DNA from: Ophiothrix spiculata
Taxonomy: Eukaryota; Echinodermata; Ophiuroidea; Amphilepidida; Ophiotrichidae
NCBI GenBank assembly: GCA_000969725.1
Contig: JXSR01S009109.1
Direction: 5' to 3' (one strand)
Length of the DNA stretch: 26,435 bases
The position numbers and the translations under genes are program-made. The stretch's first letter is position 1. Every line of letters starts with the position of its first letter. Below the pieces are notes generated by a model. The model had not been told where the DNA came from. It saw nothing but the letters and a program-made list of their open reading frames with translations, and made no database searches. Below are positions 18,434 to 26,435 of this stretch, in pieces.

Positions 18434-18523
18434 CGCACTGGGAAGATGATCGCTGACTACCTTGGCCCATCACTTTCAGGATCAGCTCCCCAAGTTTCAT
18501 ACAGGTTGTCACAGGACAATTAG
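18434..18523 (+). CDS. Mical: Alternative terminal MICAL exon
   Basis: A strong acceptor (GATTTGTTTTTCCACATGGCCTCAG) opens a phase-0 exon encoding RTGKMIADYLGPSLSGSAPQ and VSYRLSQDN followed by TAG at 18521-18523. It accepts the phase-0 end of 17770-17857, so the two exons form a stop-terminated alternative C-terminus of 58 residues after the shared Lys. Codon use is mixed and protein-like. There is no CAAX box or other obvious C-terminal motif. An AATAAA at 18797-18802 could end this transcript. Between 17858 and 18433 (576 bases) I see only intron. Independent acceptor, donor and phase agreements make coincidence less likely, but no transcript was seen. Confidence 0.5.
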   Translation, partial: RTGKMIADYLGPSLSGSAPQVSYRLSQDN

Positions 18524-18660
18524 CAGTTAGTCCCTGGTCTAAGGGAATTTTCCGCAGTCAACTTATTCACCTTTCACACTTTACTGATTGAGCGACCTTT
18601 ACCATGTGTAAGATTTACTTACCCAATTTATCTCCTAAGGCTACGATCACATAGAATTAT

Positions 18661-18788
18661 ACGGTATACAATATTCGCTTTATACGCTCCCGGGGAAGGT
18701 ACTCATATTTGAAATTTACAGGTAATTATACCTGTCACTAAGAATATGAGTGCCTCCTCTATCCGCGTATAGTGAAAACCGTATACCG
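18661..18788. mobile_element. Foldback element
   Basis: Left arm words GGTATAC, TATACG and ACTCATATT, then TTACAGGTAATT, pair in order with ATACCTGT, AATATGAGT, CGTATA and GTATACCG in the right arm. The arms are diverged and the loop is very short. It sits in the possible 3' UTR of the alternative MICAL terminal exon. Confidence 0.65.
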
Positions 18789-18796
18789 ATGTACAA

Positions 18797-18802
18797 AATA
18801 AA
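18797..18802 (+). promoter_or_regulatory. Possible polyadenylation signal for the alternative end
   Basis: AATAAA, 274 bases after the TAG of the 18434-18523 exon and just outside the foldback. The hexamer is common in AT-rich DNA, so weight is low. Confidence 0.25.
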
Positions 18803-20685
18803 ATATTACCTGCAGTCTGGAATCAGGACTTTATATCTATGCACTTTTCTCAATACTATTTTTTCTCTCAACCCAAATATGAATATCTCCACACTTTTCT
18901 TCCCGAGCACAAAACTTAGTCGTCGTCAGATAAGTTTCAAAGTAATATCCTTCTATAATTTAGTATTCCATATCACATAGCTTGCATCGTGTAATTTTGT
19001 TCCATTTATAAGGAGAATTTCCATGTCGGTGGTTCGGCATCCATTTTTACTACCATAATTCACAGCATGATGAGTGCTGTTCTCTTCTAGTGTGTGGTTG
19101 GAACGACATCTGTAGAGGGTTAGACTTCAGTGTTGCCAGCAAGCATCTTCATTATTTTGATTTTATCTTCATTTTTTTTTAATTAATTTGCATCTTTGCA
19201 TCATTATCATTTGTTATTTTATTCACATCACATTGTAAAGTAGACATTTATTTGGGAAAACTCATCATGTAGTGAAGCATACATTTGACTCATTTTGAAG
19301 ATCTTTACCAGACATGCCAACTATATATTAGTATGATTTTGGCATATTTTGTTCACCAAATGATTCAGAATACACCAGTACCCTTTTGTTTGTTTTGTTT
19401 TTCAAAAACGATATTACATTATAAAAGACACTGACAAAAATAATACAGAGTATGTCTAAAATTCGAGTTTTCATAATAGTGACATAAAGTGCACATTATA
19501 CTTGTACTATACACTTTGGTTAGACAGGCTTTTAACTCTTAGAGCGCCGATGGCAAAAAATTGGTGTTTTCATTGATAGCTGCTTTTTGTTAAATTTGAT
19601 TGTTTCCCTGAATGACACATTTTTCTGAAGATTTACTATTTGTACGCATGATCTACTTGCAGAATTGATAAGTTTATTTGTGAGAAGCAATAAAAGTTTT
19701 GAAAAATATAGATGTTTTTGTGATTGACTATGCATTTAAACTTGACAATTAAAAAATAATGTTATAAGGCAGCTATTAATGAAATCATACGATTGGTGCA
19801 ATTTGTACCATTTGTTGCTTAAAGTGTTAATAGAAAATGGCAATCAGTCGCATGGAGTCAATCACAGGACCCAGATTCTTGATCTAAAAATGAAGGTAAA
19901 ATCACTTTTTTGACAAGTTTGGCTTATACCCTGGTCACATAAACTTGCGACAAGGTTATGATGTGTTTACGGCGTCAATTCAGCGGACGCCGTCCGACTG
20001 GTGACCGACCGGACATCACGAGTATTTTCGGCTTTCTGGTGTCGATGGATTAACTTGAAATGGGATTTATTGAAAATCTTAATGGTGTATAATTATTTAT
20101 CTTTTGATTTTTAAACGATTAAGCTGCTTTTATTCTGTATTATGAACAGGGTCCCAAACTAAACCATTGCCTTCAGTGACTTGTACATTCCGATGTCGAC
20201 AATTTTTTTAAAGCTTTTGGCATGTGTGGGAACTTATTGTAAAATACGCTTTTAACATGAAAATATGTTTTTTTTGTGGGGGGAGGGGAAGGGGGTCAAA
20301 AATACGATTTTCAGGATCCTAAGAGTTGGCATGTCTGCTTTACCAGTTAAAATTGCATTGTTGTAGCATATCAAAATATGGAACATGTGGGCTACATTAT
20401 GTGATGAGTTTTGCCGGATCATAATTGATCTTCACATTTTATTTTTTGTGTTGTTTTGTTTCGTGCATGTGTTTGTTTCTATGGATTTTTTTTTATGACT
20501 GAATTAAAATATAATTTGCATATTTGTATATTTTTGGTTTGCCAAACAAGGTGATAATTTCCTTTTTGTGAATATGGAATTCATCTCCTCAAATTTGGTG
20601 TGTGTTTTGCATATCTTTTGTGCCAGTATTTTCGTTTGTTTCATGCATTTTAAGTTTTTCATCAAAGTGTGAAGCATTTCTATTT
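18803..20685. other. MICAL intron sequence
   Basis: No exon was found. Around 19930-20035 there is a CpG-rich island (CCTGGTCACATAAACTTGCG ... GGACGCCGTCCGACTGGTGA) that looks like part of a decayed transposon. At 20278-20295 three G runs (6, 4 and 5 G) could form a G-quadruplex. Confidence 0.4.
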
Positions 20686-20720
20686 GGCCAAAAATGAAAA
20701 ATAGTTGTGTTGCCCACCCA
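20686..20720. mobile_element. Left end of a Harbinger-like element
   Basis: GGCCAAAAATGAAAAATAGT then TGTGTTGCCCAC matches the left terminal region of the MITEs at 6676 and 14386 for about 32 bases, after which similarity stops. It may be a solo end, or the mate of the inverted end at 21931-21953. Confidence 0.5.
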
Positions 20721-21336
20721 AGAGAAAAAAAATTACACCCAGCTGCCCGTCTCCTTTTTTAAAAAATTATTTTAAGTAAACAAGATGTTTGGATGAACTG
20801 ATTTGACTAGGCTGTTGTTCTTCCTTGTAGTTACTAGTATGTCACTAAAATAAAACAAAACAAAAACAATATTGTTGCTAATAACACTGTTTGCAATAAT
20901 CACCATTACCATTCGGGAGCAATATCTATTTATTTAATTTAGCGATGTGTGCCATGAAGTGTCAGCTCATGTTCTTGCTCTTTGAAATTTGATTTCATTG
21001 CTTTAATACTTCTGCTCAAATCTTATGATTGAAATCTGTAGCATATTCAAGTATTTTCTACATGAATATAACATAGTTTTCAGTGATTTCTTAGTGCTAT
21101 CACATTTCCGATCGATGTACACAATGCAGCCAACTTCCAAGTTTGCGATGATGCACTGAAGTGTTTCTAGAATGGAATTTGTTTCCAGACTTGAATGAAA
21201 CTAACAATTTTGAAAAAATTTTGAATGACATTAATTTGTACACTTTCTGACGATTTAACATACTGTTTTTAACTAAAGAAGCGTTAATTCTAAGAATAAT
21301 CCTGATAAAAAATTATGATATCAACTTTTAAGCACA
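20721..21336. other. MICAL intron sequence
   Basis: Nothing gene-like seen. Confidence 0.4.
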
Positions 21337-21480
21337 CCAGGCACCGATTTCACTAACATTCAACGATGGTCGCTAACTCCGTTTTGATCGCTAACTCCAA
21401 AGATGATCGCTAAATTGTTGGAGTTATCGATCAAAACGGGTTTAGCGAACATCGCTAAATGTTAGTGAAATCGGCCCTGG
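21337..21480. mobile_element. Hairpin MITE with GCTAACTC repeats, 144 bp
   Basis: CCAGGCACCGATTTCACTAA at the left pairs with TTAGTGAAATCGGCCCTGG at the right; pairing continues through AACATT, CGTTTTGATCG and AACTCCAA to a short loop. Within the left arm GATNNTCGCTAACTCC is repeated about 18 bases apart (GCTAACTC at 21372 and 21390). No clear target duplication. Confidence 0.8.
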
Positions 21481-21694
21481 CTGTAACATCCAAAACAGGA
21501 GACGATTTTGTGGACACAACGTTCTTTGTAACCATGCTTGTTAGCATGATGTAAATACAAATTGCGGAGAGACTGTAAAGATTTTGTCATGAATAGAGTG
21601 TCAGCAGCTTTTCACACGTTTTATCAACCAAAAGACAGTTAAACAGTTCATAAATGAAAATAGGCAAAATTATAAAAATCACCCTTAATAATAA

Positions 21695-21953
21695 ATTTCC
21701 AGGGGGGAGCTGGAAGTGGGTTCGGGGTTAATTTTTTCCTCCCCCATTCGGGAGCAATTTTTCCCCCTGGAAATTACTGTTTTTCTGCCTATTCCATGTT
21801 GAGGGGGAATTTTTTTCCTTCTGCCTGTTGAGGGGAATTTTTTCCCAAAAACTTTCAGCTCCCGCCTGGAAATCTAATGGTGCACCCGTAAAGGGCCCCC
21901 TGATTTTCAAAATTTTGACTTGACCCCGGAGGGCAACACAACTTTTTTTCACC
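21695..21953. mobile_element. Decayed Harbinger-like element with purine/pyrimidine arms
   Basis: The right end GAGGGCAACACAACTTTTTT then TCACC, followed by TTA, matches the family's terminal region. Inside, AATTTCCAGGGGGGAGCTGG (21697-) is inverted as CAGCTCCCGCCTGGAAATCT (21857-). Between them lie direct repeats of GAGGGG(G)AATTTTTTTCC type. The minus frame of 74 codons covering it is a product of the low-complexity content. Confidence 0.5.
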
Positions 21954-21956
21954 TTA

Positions 21957-22208
21957 TGTGTATATACAGATTTCTACAGCCGATATCATCACTGCATTTT
22001 CATTCACTCTTTGCTTAATTTTTTGCGTATTACTTTTATGTTAAGTGTATTACATCTGCAAATATTTTATTGAATCTGCATGCTCAGATTTTGTACACAA
22101 CCTTATTATTTTTTTGAATTGATCTTAAATTATATGAAGTAAAAGTTGTTTGCATAATTAGCCCTTTTGGGGGCAGAAAATCTTGTAAATTGTGATAATT
22201 TTTTATTT
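21957..22208. other. MICAL intron sequence
   Basis: AT-rich, nothing supported. Confidence 0.4.
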
Positions 22209-22218
22209 TAGGGATCAC

Positions 22219-22281
22219 TGGTCCATCTAGATGGACCTTGCAAGCAAACGGCACTCGCTTGTTAGGTCCATCTAGATGGAC
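22219..22281. mobile_element. 63-bp double-palindrome insertion with 10-bp flanking repeat
   Basis: The 18-base perfect palindrome GGTCCATCTAGATGGACC occurs at 22220-22237. A second copy identical except for its final base lies at 22265-22282. The segments inside (TTGCAAGC and GCTTGTTA) also pair roughly. TAGGGATCAC flanks the block at 22209-22218 and 22282-22291. The structure looks like a tiny non-autonomous insertion with a 9-10 bp target duplication. Confidence 0.65.
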
Positions 22282-22457
22282 TAGGGATCACCATTATAGC
22301 TGAATGAAATACAGTTTGAAAGACTAGCCGCTTAGAATGATGCTACCAGATTCATTAAACCCAAGAGAGTTTTTGTCATGTTCATTGTATATATGCCTGT
22401 CCTTTTTTTTCCACAGAATTTGGTATAGTTGATCAATATGTCTTCATTACAGATGAA

Positions 22458-22603
22458 AGTGCCCAATTTCCTTAAATTGGTTGTATATTCAGGAAAATTT
22501 CATTAAACAGCACCCAAGTTGATTATAATTTGGTATTTTTCTATTAGATTTTGACAAAAGAGCATCCAATTTGAGTAAAATTGGGTGTTTTCTATCAGAA
22601 TTA
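22458..22603. repeat. Three tandem imperfect hairpin units of about 50 bp
   Basis: Each unit begins A-G-(T/C)-(G/A)-CCCAA or AGCATCCAA, is followed by a partly inverted TTTGGT/TTGGGTG and ends TCTAT(T/C)AGA or an equivalent. Units start near 22457, 22509 and 22560. The CACCCAA...TTGGGTG form is the same as in the interior of the Harbinger-like MITEs. Confidence 0.45.
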
Positions 22604-23001
22604 GCATATTGGTGATGGGCAACTTCTTAACAATGCAGGGTCTCATATTTAAGTACTAAATATTAGGAATATTGTAACTTAAAATCCTCATATGTCACTT
22701 TATCACATTGAGGCGTTTTTCTACCACAAAAGTATAATCAAATATTAAAGGAAATCTATGCTTATGTTTTAAAAAATAAAACCTTAACGTTCTAAATGAC
22801 TTGCACAGATACATTTAATATTTTAAACTGAAACATTTGCTCTACAATTTAAGTTTGCTGTTTTTCATATTTACACTTACAAGACTAAGCTTATTTGTAC
22901 CAGGACAGGCTATTGTTTTCCGAAAAATATCTAATAATTGGGTAATTATGGTTGAAACCAGAATTTCTAATTTGCAGAATTTATCTTTTTCGCTTTTCCA
23001 G
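22604..23001. other. End of the last MICAL intron
   Basis: No other exon seen. It ends with a good acceptor, TTATCTTTTTCGCTTTTCCAG. Confidence 0.5.
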
Positions 23002-23074
23002 AGAGCAGAAGGAGGACCATGACATCGAGTCAATAATGCTGAGGAAAGGCCTTCTGACTGCCATGAAACCATAG
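23002..23074 (+). CDS. Mical: Terminal MICAL exon (conserved C-terminus)
   Basis: The acceptor TTTTTCGCTTTTCCAG opens at the base that completes Lys (AA|A), after which EQKEDHDIESIMLRKGLLTA and MKP run to TAG at 23072-23074. The pattern K-E-x-K-E-D-x-D-I-E-x-x-M-L is the conserved last turn of bMERB helix 3 in vertebrate MICALs, so this is the ancestral C-terminus. The short divergent tail after MLRKG is usual for the family. An intron of 9.2 kb separates it from the previous exon, with the alternative tail exons inside that intron. An overlapping minus frame here is a shadow. Confidence 0.88.
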
Positions 23075-23952
23075 CAACAGTACCAATCCCACCATGCAGT
23101 GCTTTCTTACCCAGCATTCAATTCTTCCTTCCAGTTGTGGAAACAGGGTTTTTGTGATTTTTTTTTTGTGGAAGTAAATTTGTTAAATACTTTGCTCTAA
23201 ATCAATGCATATTAAGCTATAAGTTTATAAGCGATAAAATTAAAAATGTGTATGTTATTAAATTTTTGTGTGACTTTGCTGCATGATTTTAAGAATTATT
23301 TAATGAATGCAAATTTGTGGATGTTGAGCATTATTTACAAAGGTCCAGCAAATGGTAAATTGTATAAATGGTCCGTGCTACTTGTATATGGTGTCTTTTT
23401 TCAAATTTAGTAAGATTCTTTAAAAAAAATCGGATAATCTGTAGGTGGCCAGGGTAGGGTATAACATAATCAGCAACTTTTTGTTTGGTAGAGGTGATCT
23501 CAAGCTGTTATCTGCTCAATGCTCAATAGTTGTCATTAGTATGTTGTTTAAAATGATTGCTTTAATATCTTAAAATGCTACTCCTGGTCTTTGAATTTAA
23601 TGTGCTGTAGATGTACCATATTTATGGGAGTAAATGATACATTCCATGCAGACAATTTTTTGATAAGATTTTGTACTTTTAACAATATTTGGGATGTTAA
23701 GTTTGAGTTTAGGTAAACTAAGCACTTTTTGGTTTGATTTATTCTGGTAAGAGTTCCTATGCAAAGGTTATTTATAAAAATGTCATGTGATGCAGTGCAT
23801 TGTGGGTAATATTTAACAATGTTGAATTAATAAGATTCTGTAAGTTAGATTATAGTGGTATCTCCTGTTTGTATCCCATTTAATGGATTATTATATTAAG
23901 CAAGAAAATAACCCTTTCAGCATCTTGATAACATTATTTAGGTCAAAATTAA
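23075..23952 (+). other. Mical: MICAL 3' UTR and flank
   Basis: The start of this stretch is the 3' UTR. ATTAAA at 23239-23244, 165 bases after the stop, is the first polyadenylation-like hexamer; the true end is unknown. No other gene seen. Confidence 0.5.
23239..23244 (+). promoter_or_regulatory. Possible polyadenylation signal (ATTAAA)
   Basis: It is the first hexamer after the MICAL stop and is followed by GT-rich sequence (AATGTGTATGTTATTAAATT, then TGTGTGACTTTG). AATAAA at 24494 and 24667 are more distant alternatives. Confidence 0.3.
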
Positions 23953-24276
23953 AGGAGCTTGGTCCGATTTTTCAAAATGTTGTTTTCAGAGTCATGAAAG
24001 TTGATCACAAAAGAGGTTTAAGTTTCAAATTTCAGCTGAATCGGTCAAACCGTTTTTATTTTATGGCCAATTTTGTGTTTTGGAGTTGCCTATTCGCTAC
24101 TGTGTAATATTAATTATGGTTACCCATAATTAGACACATTTTCACATATATCTCCCAAACGGAACATAACCAAGCTGAGAAATTCCACAGGGGTTATGAG
24201 AAAAAAATGAGCAATATTTTGGTACCAAAATCTCAAAAAGTTTGGAAAAAAGTTGAACCAATCGGACCATGCTCCT
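23953..24276. mobile_element. TTAA-flanked element, 324 bp
   Basis: AGGAGCTTGGTCCGATTTTTC and the reverse complement of the right end, AGGAGCATGGTCCGATTGGTTC, are inverted repeats. TTAA lies directly outside (23949-23952, 24277-24280). The ends resemble AGGGGCATTGGAC of the element at 9271, suggesting the same superfamily. TTAATTATGGTTACCCATAA near 24111 forms a small palindrome in the middle. No transposase. Confidence 0.75.
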
Positions 24277-24280
24277 TTAA

Positions 24281-25009
24281 TGATGTGAAAAATGTGATTG
24301 CTGAAACTGAGATAAATGCTTAAAGAAATATAGTGTTGTTATTGATTGATCAGCATTCTGAACCAAAATCGGATATAGCAAATGAACACATTCATTTTTC
24401 TTCATTATATATTTTGCAGACATGCATGGCTCGTCAAGTATACATAATTTATTTTGGCACCAATTTTTGTGTAAACAAAGAAATGATCTACGCAATAAAA
24501 TTGCTATTAAACAAAACCTACATTGAAAAGCTATTTGAAGTTACCAAAATTCTATTGTACAAGTTAAGCATGCTTACTATATACCAAGTTACACAGGTAG
24601 TTTATCTCATATACACATTGAACTGTACAGTCTGAGTGTAACATTTATATATTTAGTCATTACCAAAATAAAAAATACAGAATGATTCTGAATCGTGAAA
24701 TAGATTGGACAGATAAAACTGTTTTTACAAGAAAGTACATTATACGCCATGTATGATTCAATACATCATATTTGGTTTAATTTATACAATTTTTGACAGT
24801 GCAGTATATATGGTGATTCAGATAAGTATACGCAAGCTCCTGATACATGCAATCTTTTGCTTTATTGTTGTTATATCATGCATTCCAGTAGTTGATTGAT
24901 ACATTTTGGTAGATGCCTTTTTATTTAAAAACCTTAATTTCAGATAGATACAGCTTTTGTAATGATAACTTACAACAGTTAAAGTCAAACAACTACATGT
25001 AGGAAAGGG
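24281..25009. other. 3' flank without recognisable genes
   Basis: A 100-codon + frame at 24333-24635 has an AT-rich, low-information sequence and overlaps an equally long minus frame. I see no splice or promoter support. Confidence 0.4.
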
Positions 25010-25230
25010 CAGGGGTTGCCTTTACACTTTTAAATCCACAGGACAGAAGGACCAGTAAGTCTCAAAATCCACAGGACCTTCACTAAATTTATAGGTCCTT
25101 CAGAGGGACTTTTAATTCCAAAATCAGTAACAGTCTAAAAAACCATCGGACCGAAGGACCATCTCATTGCTGAACTGATCGGTCCTTCCGACATTATGTC
25201 GGTCTGGACCGACGTTAAAGTCGAACCCTG
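25010..25230. mobile_element. Short TIR element with AAAGGG duplication
   Basis: CAGGGGTTGCCTTTA at the left and, reversed, CAGGGTTCGACTTTAACG at the right are inverted ends; AAAGGG flanks both (25004-25009, 25231-25236). The interior has repeated GGACC(G)AAGGACC words in both orientations (GGACAGAAGGACCA, GGACCGAAGGACCA, GGTCCTTCCGAC). CAG-type ends fit the hAT group, but a 6-base duplication is short for it. Confidence 0.6.
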
Positions 25231-25236
25231 AAAGGG

Positions 25237-25702
25237 TTGTTGTGAACTTTGTAAAGTGGTAGGCTGTTGATTCTGTAGGCAGAAGACAATCTATAGGCCA
25301 AACAATAATTTATTGGATAATGTAAACAAAAATCCATGGTAGGAGTTGTATTTACAAGCAATGGGGCCATGCACGCTGGATGTTTGTTTAAAATAAAGCA
25401 TTGGCCTGCCATACTGGAAAACAGTGTAGAAAGTCAATGTTAAAATCATCCACTGGATATGACAATAAACAAAAATACTATAGTGGGGTTGCATTTACAA
25501 GTAATGGGCCCTAGAAAATGGATTTTTGTTTATGCTGTTCAATACATTTTTGTTTTGCTTATACTCTCTTCACGCATTCCTATGCCTCGTTTGGTTACCA
25601 TCACTAGATGTAACTTGTTCCAAGCAATTCAAATTGGTGTATTATCAACACAAATTTTAAATTCAACACATATAAGATATGCAATAGGCTATATGGTTTA
25701 AA
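25237..25702. other. 3' flank; dispersed internal duplication
   Basis: A block near 25320-25375 (TGTAAACAAAAATCCATGG, GTTGTATTTACAAGCAATGG) is echoed near 25460-25510 (CAATAAACAAAAATACTATA, GGTTGCATTTACAAGTAATGG). It is a diverged direct repeat of about 55 bases. No gene is supported. Confidence 0.45.
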
Positions 25703-25837
25703 CCAGGGCCCATATTCATGAAACCCTGCTAACTCTAGTTGGCTGCTAACTCTTTGTCTACCTGTCAAATTTTGACAGATAGACAAAGAGATAGCAGCCA
25801 ACTAGAGTTAGCGGTGTTTCATGAATTTGGGCCCAGG
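25703..25837. mobile_element. Near-perfect hairpin MITE, 135 bp
   Basis: CCAGGGCCCATATTCATGAA pairs with TTCATGAATTTGGGCCCAGG. The arms continue almost without mismatch through GCTAACTCTAGTTGGCTGC and TTTGTCTA.CTGTCAAA to the centre. GCTAACTC occurs twice in the arm, 17 bases apart, as in the element at 21337. High arm identity implies recent insertion or strong conversion. Small frames on both strands over it are artefacts of the palindrome. Confidence 0.9.
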
Positions 25838-25874
25838 ATACTATTTAATATTAATTATAAGGCAGGTAGAAAAA

Positions 25875-26006
25875 TACCCAGTTTTGGTTATGAAAACACT
25901 CAGTTGGGGCTATCAAATCACCCAATTTGAGTTATCAAAACACCCAATTTGGGTTATCAAAACACCCAATATGGGTTATCAAACCATCCAATTTGAGTTA
26001 TCAAAA
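25875..26006. repeat. Six tandem 22-bp units
   Basis: The unit, starting CACCCAATTTGAG and ending TTATCAAAA, is repeated six times at exact 22-base spacing (25875, 25897, 25919, 25941, 25963, 25985). The central units differ at one to three bases and the first two more. Because 22 is not a multiple of three, the + frame crossing it reads a 22-codon super-repeat; the 134-codon frame at 25821-26225 owes its length to this and is not regarded as a gene. Confidence 0.92.
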
Positions 26007-26435
26007 TTGTGGCAATCTAATGGGTGCATGACTTTAGTAACTGGGTGTGTCTATGTTAATTGCATATTTCATTTACTGAAGGGTACTGAAATGCAAGTAT
26101 TGAACAAGTCGAGCATTGTTATGGAACTTGTATTTCATTGTGGTCAAATGCTTTTCACTTACATCCGGTACACATCTTGTGTTATTACATATTCAAGCAG
26201 CATCAATCCAGGTAACTTACACTAATCTCGAACGTAAATGCGAATATACCAATTTCCTATCCAGTGTTGTAGTAATATTTCATTAGTCGGTCAGAAAAGG
26301 TACATTAGTCTGTACATTTGTACCACTGTCAAAATTTTCAATCAAAGAAGATTATGTCATTTAATTCTGAAGGACATCATATTGATTACAATTTAACACA
26401 ATTTGTTTGAAATGTAAAAATCATCATTAAAGTAA
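26007..26435. other. 3' flank, nothing recognised
   Basis: AT-rich sequence with no exon, repeat or RNA gene visible. Confidence 0.4.

Noticed and set aside
21728..21952. 74-codon minus frame
   Set aside because: Translation of low-complexity repeats within a decayed MITE.
22401..22460. Strong acceptor CCTTTTTTTTCCACAG at 22418
   Set aside because: Joined to exon 13809 it gives only four residues after Lys before TGA and has no conserved content; more likely a decoy acceptor.
22842..23117. 91-codon minus frame over the last MICAL exon
   Set aside because: Shadow of the conserved + exon 23002-23074, whose frame matches the MICAL family.
24333..24635. 100-codon open frame on +
   Set aside because: AT-rich, low-information composition, overlapped by an equally open minus frame, no recognisable protein.
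25821..26225. 134-codon open frame on +
   Set aside because: Its length comes from crossing the hairpin edge and a 22-bp tandem array; the sequence (repeated NxG-type words) is the array translated, without splice or start context.

Overview
The window is animal nuclear DNA: AT-rich, with small exons, GT-AG introns of kilobases and many short foldback transposons. The only gene I recognise is the 3' end of a MICAL-family gene (F-actin monooxygenase) on the + strand. The encoded C-terminus resembles vertebrate MICAL3 closely and the repeat load is of the kind seen in marine invertebrates. An echinoderm, hemichordate or other invertebrate deuterostome is my guess, but the sequence alone does not fix the phylum. 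Everything here was read by eye; no search was run.

MICAL layout: five exons (7896-8103, 9069-9177, 10225-10298, 13695-13809, 23002-23074) join in consistent phase to give 192 residues and a stop. They form a basic/glutamine-rich coiled coil followed by the Rab-binding bMERB domain. A 30-nt exon at 492-521 may lie just upstream, in frame. The fourth exon can also join, in perfect phase, to a Ser/acidic exon at 17770-17857 and then to a stop-containing exon at 18434-18523. That would give a second C-terminus replacing the end of bMERB helix 3. Two further in-frame candidates, a 24-nt microexon (11109-11132) and a weaker 39-nt cassette (12290-12328), fall at the turn between bMERB helices 2 and 3. 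The window may therefore hold an alternative-splicing module that retunes Rab binding and autoinhibition of MICAL.

A second, unrecognised gene probably ends on the - strand inside the large 5' intron. Its likely terminal exon is 2672-2762 and its likely penultimate exon 3500-3667.

The rest is intron or 3' flank filled with non-autonomous elements: Harbinger/Tourist-like MITEs with GGCC ends and TTA duplications (6676, 14386, 14907, 7361), TTAA-flanked elements (9271, 15960, 23953), a hAT-like foldback (8143), several near-perfect hairpins (4979, 21337, 25703), a 63-bp double palindrome flanked by a 10-bp direct repeat (22219), and a 648-bp element inserted into one arm of a larger foldback (16047 inside 15960-17344). 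There is a 50-base assembly gap at 14857-14906. No rRNA, intact tRNA or CRISPR was seen.
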